A program made the position numbers and the translations under genes. Shown piece after piece: positions 24,302-35,780 of a stretch of DNA of 64,000 nucleotides (its first letter is position 1; the number at the start of each line of letters is the position of its first letter). Source of the stretch: Morinoia aosen (Eukaryota > Arthropoda > Malacostraca > Amphipoda > Talitridae). The stretch lies in the NCBI GenBank assembly GCA_030386875.1, contig CM059562.1:43297757-43361756 (forward strand). The letters run 5' to 3'. The notes below the pieces were generated by a model, which made no database searches, had not been told where the DNA came from, and saw only the letters and a list, made by a program, of their open reading frames with translations.

Positions 24302-24490
24302 CTGAAAATAAGGAAGTAGGCGCTTGCTTAAGCAAAAAACAACCACTCTAGAAGTTCATAGATTTTTTTTAGGGTCCTGACAATTTTTCCCCTGGGAATT
24401 TTTTCCTAAAATATAAAAAATCTCGTGCTCAAAAAGTTAAAGAGAAGGTTGTCGGGAATTTCTGTTTCCGAGTCTAGTGAGGGAAAGGGA
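24302..24490 (-). mobile_element. Partial inverted copy of the same MITE family
   Basis: GGAAGTAGGCGCTTGCTTAAG reads as the reverse complement of the internal CTTAAGCAAG-type segment near the left ends of the neighbouring elements (GCATAAGCAGGTGCTTACTT at about 23608). It lies directly against the preceding element and has no intact ends. Confidence 0.45.
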
Positions 24491-24604
24491 AAATGAAATT
24501 TTGTACGCATTTATGCATGGATCTTGTTAAACTTTTGGATGAAAGAATTATTTTATATTCGCGTGGTAAGCGTGTATATTACCGTAACAATTATTTTACC
24601 TGTA

Positions 24605-24888
24605 GAAATTAGACCTCCAGTGTTGAAGATATGAAGTCGCTATGTGAAGGGTAGGTGGGCCTTCTATTTTTAACGTAGAATATGTTTTTTGTTTTGCTGT
24701 CCTGTTTTCTGCGCTTGCTATTTTCTTTACCTTTTGTTTCATAAACTTATTTCCAATTTCTTTTTTGTGTGCAGAAGATTTTTTTGTGTAATAAACGCCG
24801 CGTGCATATATTCCCCTTTCCATTCACCCGATACTAAACGGGGCTTTTTTCATTTTTCTCGGAACTTTCTCTAATTTTTTTATTTGTT
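24605..24888 (+). repeat. R1 interspersed repeat, diverged, truncated by MITE
   Basis: GGGTAGGTGGGCCTTCTATTT, TTTTGCTGTCCTGTTTTC, TTTGTTTCATAAACTTATTT and GATACTAAACGGGGC mark it as R1. The 3' end is missing where the TTAA element at 24892 begins. Confidence 0.7.
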
Positions 24889-24891
24889 TAA

Positions 24892-25413
24892 CCCTTCCGG
24901 TACGATAATTCAAATGGTTTAGGTAAAAACTTCACGGGGAAAAATTTTTCATTACCCTGAATTAGTGAAATTGTCCTAGTGTGGGTGCTTTTAGCTTAGC
25001 AAGTGGCTACTTCTTTATTTTGATTCAATTTTTTGAATCTTTGAAGCTTTATGCTTGGCGACAGAAATTTTCGACGTTGATAATAAAGTTTTTGTATTAA
25101 CGAAAAAATGATTTACAAGTTTTTGCCCGAATTTATCAAAAATAAACGACGTTAGGAAAAAACTTGCTCAAGTAAAATCGAGAGGTTATTGAATGTGTTG
25201 CACGGACCCAGTAGCATGAACTTAGATAATTCACGCGTGCAGGCTTTTGGAATGTCTAAAAACTAGTTTCATGAATGCTTTTAATTTCCCTAATTTTGTC
25301 ATTCACCCCAAAATATTCCGTCACTAGTTAAATTACTTTAAAATTAGGTTAGATGCCCTAAACTGGAAGCACTAGCCAACTTGGCACTGGAGTCGCCGTC
25401 AGTACCCATAAGG
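24892..25413. mobile_element. TTAA-flanked MITE, 522 bp
   Basis: TTAA duplications lie at 24888-24891 and 25414-25417. The ends CCCTTCCGGTACGA and GTCAGTACCCATAAGG are weakly inverted. The interior is clearly related to the 23501-24297 element. No coding sequence. Confidence 0.65.
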
Positions 25414-25417
25414 TTAA

Positions 25418-26019
25418 TTTTTCTTATTTGATTTTCCTGTTTTATTTTAGTCAAGTTTTCTTCGAAACTCAGTTTCATTTCATAGATTTTTTTGTGTTGT
25501 TCGAAGGAGTTCATTTTTCAGTGTCTCCACTTCCCTGGGGGTATCTGGTACTCGATTTAGCCTATTGCACTTGAGCATATTCGTGCAACACCTTTTGCGA
25601 GGATATTAGCAATGTATATCAAGTCTTGAGTATTGGAATATTTATTTCGTAACATAAGCTGCGTTTTGAAAACCGTCTTTGAAATATTCCTGTAAATTTG
25701 TAAACGCAGTCTTTTCATCGTAAATAGTGTTATTAGAAAGATGCTTTCTTTTTCTGACTTGATATGAATTGTGCCTCAAACGCGTTAGGCAGTACAGAGT
25801 TGAGTTTCACGCAGAGACTTCCATATTTTGTATCGCACGTCCTGACTGCGTTATTCCAAGGCTTCGCACCTAAACTTGAAAAGAAACTGAGTTGGGTGGC
25901 GTGTGTGCGGAACTGTAATAACGGCGTCCAGTCTGAGCTTCGTAGCTGTTTGTCAATAAGCTCTAAATTTTATAGGATTATTGGCTGTGCGTACCGAAGG
26001 TTTCAATATATGTGTCAGT
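25418..26019 (+). other. Intron sequence, nothing recognised
   Basis: AT-rich. The 112-codon + frame at 25764-26102 runs into an R1 copy and has no recognisable motif. Confidence 0.5.
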
Positions 26020-26360
26020 CTCTCTTTGGGAATTGGCCTCTGGAGGAAAATGTTTGGTCCCGAGTGGAGAGCGTTTACCTTTTTTTGTTGAAACAGAATT
26101 AGTTTTCTGTTTCGTTATAGACCGGTTCACTGTTGTATTCTTTTCTCCATCTATTACATTGCTCTTCAAATTTTATCTGGTTTTACGTGCTTAATTCATA
26201 ATATACTGTTACTTTGCGTGGGGATCGTGTGTGGGAACCTGCGTTGTGCTTGGATTCTGTGTTCTCTCAACTCCATACTAAATGGGGCTTTCCTGTTTCC
26301 TCGCATTGGAACATTTTTGTTGTAGATGGGTGGTGGTGGGGGGGTCTGGGAAGGGTGCTT
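26020..26360 (+). repeat. R1 interspersed repeat, diverged
   Basis: It carries GGGAATTGGCCTCTGGAGG, GGTTCACTGTTG, CAACTCCATACTAAATGGGG and ACATTTTTGTTGTAGATGG, and includes the GCGTGGGGATCGTGTGTGGG segment seen in a subset of copies. Confidence 0.75.
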
Positions 26361-26794
26361 GAAAATTAGCTTTTAAACTCATAAAACTTGAAGGAAAATC
26401 CGAAGGAAAATTGAAAACTTCGAGTTATTTTCTATTGCTGAAAATTGCACGTTAACTTCAGTTAACTGTAAGACAAGATAATGATGACATGTTAACGAAT
26501 TTATAGGAAAAATGTTCATTTTTCGTTAGAGATAATGTTAAACGAATCTGTTGCGAGAGTCGTTAGAGTAGAGTTCAGTGTTGAGACATTTTTTTATAAG
26601 GAGTAGCTGAATTAATCAATATCCTTTGTTATGTAAAGGGATATCAGAATTTAAGGATTGGTATAGGCAAGGCGAACGCTGGTTCAGCGAGAAAACCTCT
26701 GTCCACTCGGTGGACCCTTGAACCAGGATACAAGATCTGTGAGGTTCTTATTTCTTCGACGGCGTCTTGGGCTCGGGTCCCACGCACTGTCTCT

Positions 26795-27003
26795 GCAGGG
26801 GCATACAACTGTTGTATATTCAGAAATTACAACTCCCAGGAAGAAGATACGAGGTTCCAAACTGGGTATTAGGTTGGCGTTTGGATGAAATCGTTTTGGT
26901 CGTTTTGCAACAGACCATCTTTTGGCTCACTACTGTCCTTTTTTGCAGCACATATTTCTTTCTTATCTTCTATAACTTTCAATTTTTTCAAGTTTTTGCG
27001 CAG
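26795..27003 (+). repeat. R1 interspersed repeat, 3'-truncated
   Basis: GGGGCATACAACTGTTGTATA is the 5' hairpin of the family. ACAACTCCCAGGAAGAAG and CTACTGTCC follow. It stops about half way and is followed by another diverged copy. Confidence 0.65.
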
Positions 27004-27004
27004 T

Positions 27005-27345
27005 GATCCTTCTGTGGGATACATTTTTTGTATTAATAGCTCTACCAAGGAAGATACGAGTTCTTTAACTGAAAGCAATCCTTCTATTTGTTGAAACAAA
27101 ATTGAATTTTAGTTTGTTACGAACAGTCTTCTTTATTCAACGCTTCTCTGTTTTTAAATCCTATTACGTTCTTCAATTTTTTTATCTTGTTCTATAAATT
27201 TTCAATGTGGCTGTTTCGAAGTGCAGGGTTTGTGGGCACACATACCTTGTAAATTAATACATTGATCCGTGCTAGATGGAACTTTTTTCCTTCCTCTCTC
27301 GAGAACACACTTTGCGTTATGGAGGCTTTAACCCACTTTTAATTT
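27005..27345 (+). repeat. R1 interspersed repeat, strongly diverged
   Basis: The landmarks GTGGGATACATTTTTTGTAT, GTTGAAACAAAATTG, GTTACGAACAGTC and TCCTTCCTCTCTCGAG are in family order. It is one of the oldest-looking copies. Confidence 0.6.
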
Positions 27346-27934
27346 AAGGTAACACCCAGATGAAAGATAACAAAATCGAATAAAAGACTAAACCCAAATG
27401 GTATCAAACATTAGGCTCAATCCAAATGATAAGTGCAAGAGAACTAAGCTGTGCTCGTGCAACTCTGAATCTAAGCCCACTAAGGCTATGAAAAACGCTA
27501 CAAATTATTCTATACTTTTTAACGGTTCTTCTAAACACTGACTTTGAGCTCTGGCACCGAGAGCAGGAAAGCTCTAAACGCACGGCTTATCCTCAAGTCG
27601 CTGAGCCTTTGAGCCTAGTCCCCATGAGCCATCACACATCATCGCGAAAACTTATCGGGTCGCTCGCAGGCGGCTCGCTCACATCCGGATATCAAACTCC
27701 TAGAAGAGGGGAGGGTTTTTATCAAAGAACCATAATTCAGAAAGTGAACCGAAAAGAATCTTGGGCTCAGATATTAAGTTGAAATCATGAACTGTACACT
27801 CGCTACAAAGGTAAATAATTAATCTATAGGTAAGCTATGGGGGTGTTGTCAAATTAGTAATTCTCACTAAAATGATACGACATTCAATAAGAATAAAACG
27901 TAGTTCGAACACTTAGATTGGAAATCTGCCTTTA
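27346..27934 (+). other. Intron sequence, nothing recognised
   Basis: Mixed composition, with a slightly GC-richer patch at 27540-27720 of no recognised identity. Confidence 0.5.
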
Positions 27935-28255
27935 ACACTCTCAAGGGGAAAATGAGGTGAGCTGAGGGTTAAGTAGGCATTAGTGTTGACACAGGGAAGG
28001 CTTTTTCTTTTGTTACGATTCCTTGCTACCTTGTTTTTCATCGCTTATTATATAAACTTTTATCTTGTTTCCTAAATCTTCTTGATTTGCTGTTTCCATG
28101 CTTCAGTAATCTTGAATGCGAACACAAATTGTACAAAGATTTCCTGTTGTTGAAACTTTATACTAAATAGTCCTTCCTGCCTTTGTCTTTCCTCTCTTTG
28201 AAACCCCTTTGTTGTGGTGAGAAAGGCTGAAACTAACTAATTTCCTTATCTGATC
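27935..28255 (+). repeat. R1 interspersed repeat, diverged
   Basis: CTCAAGGGGAAAATGAGG, TTTTGTTACGATTC, CTTTATACTAAATAG and GCTGAAACTAACTAATTTCC are in family order. Confidence 0.7.
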
Positions 28256-28960
28256 TTCGTGTTTACAGAGGCAGTTTGGTTTTAAATTCAATCCTAGTGT
28301 TGACTAATTATATGATAAATTTAACATTACCCGAACCTTACATATACTTCGATTTGTCACACGAGGCTTCCATATTATTCCTAAGTTATCCTGTAAATAT
28401 GTTCCATCCACTCTTTGTATAAACAGGCTGATTCGTCCCGCAGATGTTTTTTTTACAGGTCTTCTGTCAAACCGTTCTCTTTCACGTAGATGTTTTCAGT
28501 GTGTAATGATCGGTTTTATCTTCGTTGGTAAAGAATTTTACACTCTTATGTTCATTGCAGTGAGACCCACTCGAGACAGGGGTCGTGCATCGACCAAGCT
28601 GCGATTCGTGGTCCGTCTTGCTTAACTTTATAATTGTTCCCTGTGTTTCGCCACTTGATAGTAACTTTCAATTTTTAGAACTTGTTTAGTTGAATTAAGT
28701 TTATCAAAGGTTCTAGAGACATAGCATTTTTTTGAGACGTAATTTCATAGCAAAATATTATTTACTCCTCTAAGTTTGACTATTTTTAAACGAGTGTTGC
28801 CTGAAAAATTATTTGAAAATGAACAATGCGAAAAAAAGACGAGAAAGCGAGCTCAAGAAACGACAATTTAAAAGTGTTTTTCCGTCAAATCTGAAAGAGG
28901 AATGATTTTTTCTAATTGGGCATAGGTTAGGAAATACGTTTATTAGCTAAATTCATCTTA
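28256..28960 (+). other. Intron sequence, nothing recognised
   Basis: AT-rich, no features. Confidence 0.5.
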
Positions 28961-28964
28961 TCTA

Positions 28965-29260
28965 TGCTATGGGAATCGGCACCCCCAGAGGAGATACTGC
29001 TATTTATCTCAGCTATTGATAGCTATCAGGACTTCTGTCTTTCATGCCAGTTTTGCTTTTTTCAGTTATTTTGCCGTTTCTACTTTTTTCTCCGTCGTTC
29101 TTTTTCCTAACTTTCTGCTTGTATGTTCAGGGTAACCAGTGTGGAACATATACAATACACCTTATGTTTTGATTTTACAGCCCATGCTAAATGGTTGTTT
29201 AACCTCGCCTTCTTGAGATCGCCTTTCTTGCAGCTAGGAAATCTTAAGCTGATACTGCAA
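28965..29260 (+). repeat. Probable R1 repeat, very diverged
   Basis: GCTATGGGAATCGGCACCCC at the start and TCGCCTTTCTTGCAGCTAGG at the end fit R1, but the middle has drifted strongly. Confidence 0.5.
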
Positions 29261-29335
29261 TAATTCTTCTGAAGAACGAGTATTTTCCACCTTTAGGTGT
29301 AGTACAATGAATGGTGTTTTACTATTTCTCCACTT

Positions 29336-29692
29336 TGTGCCCCAGGGGGATACAATTATTGTATGTATGGGAATTAGCGCTCCCAGGGGGAATATGTGAG
29401 GTTTCGAGCTAAGAGTTAAGTAGGTCTTTTTTGGTGAAATGAAATGTTTTTTTTTGTTAAAATGAAATGTTTTTCGTTAAGTTAAGTACCATCTTTTTTC
29501 GGTTCACTACTGTCCTGTTTTTCAGCATTTACTATTTTCTTCTTCAACTTTTATCCTGTTTCATTAACTTCAATCTCATCTTCCTGTTTCTATGCACCTT
29601 ATGCATAGATTCCGCGTTCTCTTAATTCCTTACTTAATGGCGCCTTCGAACATCTCTGTTGCGGTTAAGGAGGCTTAAACTAACGTCTAATC
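29336..29692 (+). repeat. R1 interspersed repeat, near full length
   Basis: It begins CCCCAGGGGGATACAATTAT and ends GAGGCTTAAACTAACGTC-TAATC. CCACTT next to both ends may be a short target-site duplication. An internal ~20-bp duplication of the AAATGAAATGTTTTT stretch is present. Confidence 0.85.
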
Positions 29693-30004
29693 TTCCCACT
29701 TAGCGTCAAAATTTGCTGTCGGTCTAAAGTATTTAAATTGTTATGAGTTATCTTTAAAAATTTCAAACTCGATATAATTATGCTAGCAATTTTCTATAAT
29801 GTATTTAATAAGTTAGCAGAGCTTTTCAGGCTCTTGTAATTTTCTGTTTCATTTGGTGTGTTGACAATATCTGTGTGTGACGATATATTTATTGGATATT
29901 TTCAATACTTACATCTGGTGCCTTCCATGGCTTTTTGCAGCGGCAACACGGGGAAAAAATAATGGTGTCGAGCATGAGGATTTTTCAAGAATTGGGCCAT
30001 TGTA

Positions 30005-31120
30005 TTAAGGTTACCGTCTGGGCAAAAAATGTCCGTCATTTTTCGACAGATTTTCCTGAATTTTCACCATAGCTGTGAAATTATGCAGCCAGTCTATTTT
30101 GTTTCGAGGGTTTTTTTTGTATCTTTATTAACTATTTTTTCCTGAAAATGAAAAATACGGCTTACGGAAAATGCTATTCCTATAATTTTTAAGTTACGGG
30201 AATGAAAAATACACCAATCGATAGGAATTTAATTCAGTTATCAAAGTGTCGGGCATTTTTAAACATTTTTAATCTTGATTTTTAAGAATTTTCCCCAAAA
30301 AATCAGTATTTTCAAAGTTTATAAACTGCTTCAGGTTTTTGTAACTTTTTTCAAGCTCTATCGAATGCCATTATTATAATTTAAAAACTGGGGGAGGAGT
30401 AACATTTCATGCGACCATAAGTAAGGTGTACGGGAGAGCCCGAACAGCGCGATGCACTGTCCTACCTGAAGCTCCACGTAACCTCATTAGCAAATGTTTA
30501 CCGTGGTAAAATGCTTTGTTTTCGTACCAAAGCATTTGACCGTGAACTGTATGGCTAAATCTCGCCTGTTGAACGCTCTAACCTGCTTCGTTGTTAGGGG
30601 GGGTGTTTGATGATAGGACAGTCAGAGTAAAAACTCGAGTCCCTCATTTTCCAACGGATTTTCCTGAAATTTTTACCATTGGCGTAAAATGTTACGATTT
30701 TTTTTGACTCGTGTGTTTTTTCGTAATTGTATTATAAAATTGACTTTTTCGAAATAATACAGTATTTCGGAGATTGTAACTCCTTCAATCTCCATGTTAC
30801 AGAACCGGCGGCATGTTTTTTAGATAGCTTAATGTATTATGTGAAGAAACATCGGAATGGAATTTCGATATTTTTCTAGTTGATTTTTTGTGATATCGAA
30901 AATAATGCATTTTTTATTATGACTTCTTATGTGTTATTTTCAAACAAGATTTTTTTCCTAAAACGCATACATCAATTTTGAGCTCTTTTTAAGCCCTATC
31001 AATTGATATAATTGCCATTTGTGTACCTTTGAAACTGGGAGAGAAGTAGCATTTCAAACGTCAATAAGTTCAAGTTTTCAGGAGAGCCTGACAAACTCGT
31101 CACCTGGCCGTGTAATGTCG
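30005..31120 (+). repeat. Two diverged direct copies of an unclassified ~480 bp element
   Basis: Copy 1 is at about 30005-30470 and copy 2 at about 30590-31120. Both contain, in order, CAGATTTTCCTGAA or CGGATTTTCCTGAAA, TTTTCACCAT or TTTTTACCAT, AAGCYCTATC and ACTGGGGGAGGAGTAACATTT or ACTGGGAGAGAAGTAGCATTT, then GGGAGAGCCCGA or AGGAGAGCCTGA. No coding sequence. The element class is unknown. Confidence 0.6.
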
Positions 31121-31739
31121 TAAGTAACTGGCCTTTCGCAAGCTGTGCCAGATTAACAAACACACTTCATGATGGGTATCTTTAATATTCCATTGTCTAC
31201 GTATTGAATTTTGTATGAAGTTCTCTCGGTTGCTGAGCTGATCCACCAGCAACGGCGCTCAACGTTATGGCAAAGGAGATCCACCATCTCCACTACCTAG
31301 CTTAATCAAAGGCTGATGCTCGAAGATAGACTCGCGACCAGCAATTTACTGCATCTTCATACTTTCTGAGCACTGACACCTTACAAAATTTTTCCAAGTT
31401 GGCGTGGGTTAGTTAAGGCTCGTTAAATCCATCCGCTGTAACTACGAGGTATTTGGAGGTTTGCATTTGTTACTCTAACTTTTCTTTGAAAATTCATGAA
31501 TGCGACTAAGGATTGTAATTTCTGTATTCTCGAAAGGAAAGTAAAATTATTTATTTGTTTACTCTTGTACGGTGGCAGAACCCGGTCTCCATCAAGTATG
31601 GGAATGAGGAACTATCAGTATTTTTCAAAACTCAAATTTTCTGTATAATTACTGTCAAATTGTGCAAAACAAAACGTGTGATGAACTCGTGAAATTACGA
31701 TATCGGTCAGATTTTCAGGTATTTGAGTAATCGTGAGTA

Positions 31740-32700
31740 TCCAAACAACAATTTAGGCAAGGATTTTCTGACTAGCTCCCTGCTAAGGTCGACCCAAAGG
31801 CAATCCTGTGGACGGTTGGTGTCTCATTGCGAACTGTTAGCCGAGCAAGGAAACTAATAAAAATGGGCTACGGAGTCGAAGGGAAATGTGGTTGTTGTGG
31901 GAGAAATAGAAAGTAGACAAGTGACTTCGTTGAGACTTTGGAAGTAAAGGTTTTGAAATTTCCCACCAAATCAATGCGGTTGACTGCTGCTGAAACCGTT
32001 AAAATGGCCGTCCGTCAAGACCTGGGAATTCATTATTACACCAGAACGCCAAGGCCCCTATGACCGGAGTCCATGAAGATGAGGATGCCCAAATGGTGCC
32101 AGAAAGTCCTTAAACACCTTGAGACTCGCGCAGCCATTAAGAAGTTATTCTTAGACGAGAAAGTTTTCAGCTGGACGCAGTCCTGAACCGTCTCAATGAC
32201 CGTTTCGTAGTTGATACCATGGGCACATCGGACTAAACATCCAGCCCAAGTAAAGGTTTATGGCGTGTTGACATCCGAGAGCAAAAGGATGACCCCGAAT
32301 TTTTTTCAAGGTCGAGTGAATATGATGTTGACGAGTACTACAAGGTTCTGAGGTAACAAGTCTTTGCTGAGGAAAGAATATCCCGAGGGGAACCAAGTAT
32401 GGACCAAGAACAGGGCACTCAGATACATATAGCCGAGGAAAACGTATATTCTGCTGAGCTCATTTCGCCGATTTTGGGGCTTTCGATTTCTGGTCTTCGT
32501 GAATTTCGAACTTGAACGCACTGGAATATGCGGTTTGGAGAAAATTACTGCGACAAGATGTTCATTTCGTATTTTGAAATTAAGCTGTGAATTATCTACA
32601 CGAACTTCAACTACGATATGGTCCAAATTTCCGATGTGCCGTTACAAATTTTCAGTTTTTGTAGTTGAAATCTATGCAGTATGTAAGTGAAAATAAACGT
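31740..32700 (+). pseudogene. mariner-like transposase fossil
   Basis: Across several frames it shows an ordered mariner layout: an HTH-like VGVSLRTVSRARKLIKMG, PTKSMRLTAAE, VRQDLGIHYYTRTPRPL, LFLDEKVFSW (first Asp), LNRLNDRFVVDT, VYGVLTSESKRMTPNFF, DEYYKVLR, AHFADF, NALEYAVW (third acidic position) and LKSMQYV near the end. Many stops and frameshifts make it inactive. The subfamily cannot be fixed because spacing across the frameshifts is uncertain. No terminal repeats were identified. Confidence 0.8.
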
Positions 32701-32916
32701 TTTTTCTAAAATTTAGAGCGTTAATGAAATTTTGTAGTCGATCGAAAGTAAGATGAATTCGATGTGTGGTTTGACGTTGCTCGCTATGCTCGCTTTTAGA
32801 TGCGGCGGCTATCGCTAAGTATGTGTTGTTCAATTTTACGTTTTATATTTATTGGCTGTTTAAATTTTCATTTATCAAGTCTTACTTTTTGTTATTTGCT
32901 ATATATTTGTACACAG

Positions 32917-32982
32917 GAATGGAGCCCAAGGGACAAACAAGCGGTTCTTCTCGGCCACCACTGCTCCAAGAGCCTCATTTCG
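32917..32982 (+). CDS. sm: smooth/hnRNP L exon: linker (PPLLQEPHFG)
   Basis: The acceptor is TTTGTACACAG and the donor TTCG|GTGAGT. The exon is 66 bp, phase 1 to phase 1. The peptide is G-MEPKGQTSGSSRPPLLQEP-HFG. It sits between RRM2 and RRM3, where vertebrate hnRNP L has RQPPLLGDHP; the PPLL core is shared. A competing + strand frame across this stretch is open for 76 codons, but it fits neither the splice phases nor the family. The exon follows the largest intron of the gene in this window, about 21.1 kb. Confidence 0.85.
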
Positions 32983-33640
32983 GTGAGTCGTTGTAGTTCT
33001 GCGTTGCCTTTTTGGTGTGTGCTGCTGTAACTCGCAGCTCGAATTACGGTCCTGTTCTAGCAATGATGTGTGGAGCTCTACGTCTTCGTGAGAACCTCTA
33101 TTTCACGGTAATTGGCTAATGTCGTTGGGCGCATCCATCTTACACGGAATGATCTTACCTTGAAAATTAAGGCTATCCTCTCGAATGCTTATTTGTTATC
33201 CTGCGGATGCCGTCATTTCAAAAAGAGTAAAGGCTGCGAGATCTTCGCTGGATATTGGTGTGCAAAGAGATGCATAGTTAAACTATTTCACTTCTGAAAT
33301 GGTTAACTCAAGACCAGAGTGTGGAGGTCATAAGCTGGGGAGACGGTGTTGCGCCGGTAGCGCTCACGCCGCTTGTTGTCGACTCAAGCATTATTAACAC
33401 GACTACGTATTGGGACAAATGTGGACTTTTTGTAATTGATGCTAGAGAGTGGAAGAGAAGATTTAGAAAAACTGAAACTGTTGATAATGAGATAACCACA
33501 ATGAGGTAATATATATGATTAACTTTGGTGTTTCTTCAATGTCCATTTTATAAGGCTTGTTGTTCATTTTAATTGCTTATTTCTCGTTTTCGTTGATGCA
33601 ATTTGTCGCTAAAGCGAGGACTTACCAGAAGCACTGCTAT
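32983..33640 (+). other. Intron sequence, nothing recognised
   Basis: Between a linker exon and an R1 copy. Overlapping short frames on both strands near 33308-33509 are not recognisable. Confidence 0.5.
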
Positions 33641-33912
33641 GCCCCTCGGAGAGGTACATCTTTTGTATCTATGGGATATAGCATCCCTGGGGAAGAATGT
33701 GGGGTCTCGAGCTGGGAATTATGTAGGTTTTCTTTTTGTTTAAATAGAATACATTTTTGTTTTGTCAAGGCAATCTTTTTCGGTTCACTGCTGTCCTGTT
33801 TTTCAGCGCCTCTGACTTTCTTCTTCAACTTTTATCTTGTTTCCTAACCTTCCTTCTCAACTCGCTGTTTCTATGAGCTGAGGATCCTGAACGGGAACAC
33901 ACCTTGTGCATA

Positions 33913-35550
33913 CATAGGCGCCCGAAAGTAACTCCGCACTGCCTTATTTTCTATTATATTTTAAATTATAGCAAATATAAATAATCATTTGAAGCAAAAT
34001 TTACACTATAAAATTTTACGCCTTTTAATCTATGGATATGCATTCTCAAATTTATTTTTCTGCCACCCAGTAACTGTGTAGGCGTCATTTTATATGAAAT
34101 GTAAAAAGTCTGCAGGACAAAAAGAAACTCCGCATGTTAGGATTTCGATGTAAATATGCTACAGTGTCCGCTTTTAAGCTGCGATCGGGCACTTGTAATT
34201 GTTATCAGTGCTAGTGAAGACAATAAAGGGCTAAAATCTTTAATAAATTTTAGTCATGCCTCGTCTTTCCGTTGATAACCGCAAGGAGATAATTAAACTA
34301 CACAACAATGGAATATCCAACCGTGAAATTGGTCGTCGATTGAATTGTGACGAAAAAACCGTCCGGCTAACATTGCAAAAGCATCAAAAGACTGGCAGCG
34401 TTCATGACATCCCAAAATGTGGACGTCCAAGGGTGACATCGGCCAGAGAAGATCATGCCATCAAGATCCGAAGGCTTCGCAACAGTTTTGAAAGTGCCCT
34501 AGAGCTGCGTAAAGAGTGTGGTCTTATTGGAAATGCTCTGTGTCAACTGTCAAGAATCGGCTGAAAGAGTTTAAGCTAAGGGGATGCATTGCCAGACGTA
34601 AACCAATGATATCCGCAAAGAACAGAAAGCGTCGCTTGAATTTCACTAAGAGCCATGAAAAAACAGACGCTTTTTTCTGGAGCAAAGTTCTGTTTAGTGA
34701 TGAATGCAAATTCAATAGGCTTGGAAGTGATGGACAGGCAATACGTTAGACGCTACAAGGGCGAAGAATTTAAACCCAGGTGTACAGTATCGACGCTGCA
34801 AGGTGTTGGTGGATCTGTGATGGTCTGGGGTGTCATCAGTGTTTATGGTCCCGGGCCTCTAGTTAGGCTGGAAGGCAGGGTAAATTCCGGGAAATACCTC
34901 CAAATGCTGGGACAACACTTTATTGATTATTTTGAAAGTCTTCCAAATGAAGAATGCATTTTTATGCAGGATAATGCGCCTATCCACACGGCTCGCAATA
35001 TGAAAAACTTTCTTCGGGAGCGCAATTGCCCCTGTTAGAATGGCCTGCTCAATCTCCAGACCTTAATCATATTGAGAATGTTTGGCATAACATCAAGCAA
35101 AAACTTACGGCACGAAAACATTAGAAATTTGGAAGAACTTTGGGGTAAAATAAAAGAGGAGTGGGACTGTCTGAATCACGAGTATTGCCGTAGGTTGATA
35201 GGGGGCATGCCGAAGAGATTGAGGGCTGTTAAGGCACAGAAAGGTTATGCCACTAAATATTAACCTAACGAATATGATAAATCATCAGAATTGTTCAATA
35301 TTGTTCTTTAATTAAAGTTTTTTTGTTGTGCGGAGTTTCTTTTTGTCCTGCGGACTTTGTCCATTTCATATAAAATGACGCCTACACAGTTACTGGGTGG
35401 CATAAAAATAAATTTGAGAATGCATATCTATAGATTAAAAGGCGTAGAATTTTATGGTGTAAAGTTTGCTCCAAATGATTAGTTATATTTGCTAGAATTT
35501 AAAATATATTAAAAAATATGGCAGTGCGGAATTACTTTCTGGCGCCTATG
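33913..35550 (+). mobile_element. Tc1-like transposon, 1638 bp, long inverted repeats, TA target
   Basis: TA duplications lie at 33911-33912 and 35551-35552. Termini are CATAGGCGCCCGAAAGTAAC and, inverted, CATAGGCGCCAGAAAGTAAT. The inverted repeats extend about 210 bp (33913 to about 34128 and about 35337 to 35550) with only scattered differences. A second motif, CAGTAACTGTGTAGGCG, inside each arm suggests IR/DR-type internal binding sites. The interior holds a broken transposase gene. Confidence 0.93.
34256..35263 (+). pseudogene. Tc1-like DD34E transposase, frameshifted
   Basis: The N-terminal frame (34256-34564) has two helix-turn-helix-like segments (ISNREIGRRLNCDEKTVR) and the GRPRVTSA hook. 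Later frames give FSDEC (first Asp), GGSVMVWGVIS, FMQDNAPIHTAR (second Asp) and SPDLNHIENVW (Glu), 34 residues after the second Asp if one frameshift is allowed. This is the DD34E class. At least four frame breaks (near 34540, 34700, 35035 and 35105) make it inactive. All catalytic residues remain visible. It sits centrally between the long inverted repeats. Confidence 0.9.
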
Positions 35551-35780
35551 TAGATTCTGCGTTCCCTAATCTCTATACTAAATGGTGTCTTCATTCTTCC
35601 TCTCTTTGAACATTTTTGTTGTGGTAAGAGATGCTGAAACTAATAATTATCAACCAAATGCTGCTATGGTTTGATCGTAGACCTCTAGTCTGATAGATAT
35701 TGTAGCATCTGGCTTGTTCTTGCCCACCTAGAGCAGCACCCTTGTTTAAAATATTACCCCACTTCACTTTGCGTGTGCAG

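Larger units (their letters stand above)
33641..35655 (+). repeat. R1 interspersed repeat split by a Tc1-like element
   Basis: The 5' part (33641-33912) ends at CACCTTGTGCATA. The 3' part resumes at TAGATTCTGCGTTCCC (35551) and runs to about 35655. Other R1 copies read TTGTGCATAGATTCTGCG without a break, so the insertion went into the TA of GCATAG. Confidence 0.9.

Noticed and set aside
25764-26102. 112-codon + strand ORF
   Set aside because: No motif, no splice context, and the end lies in an R1 copy.
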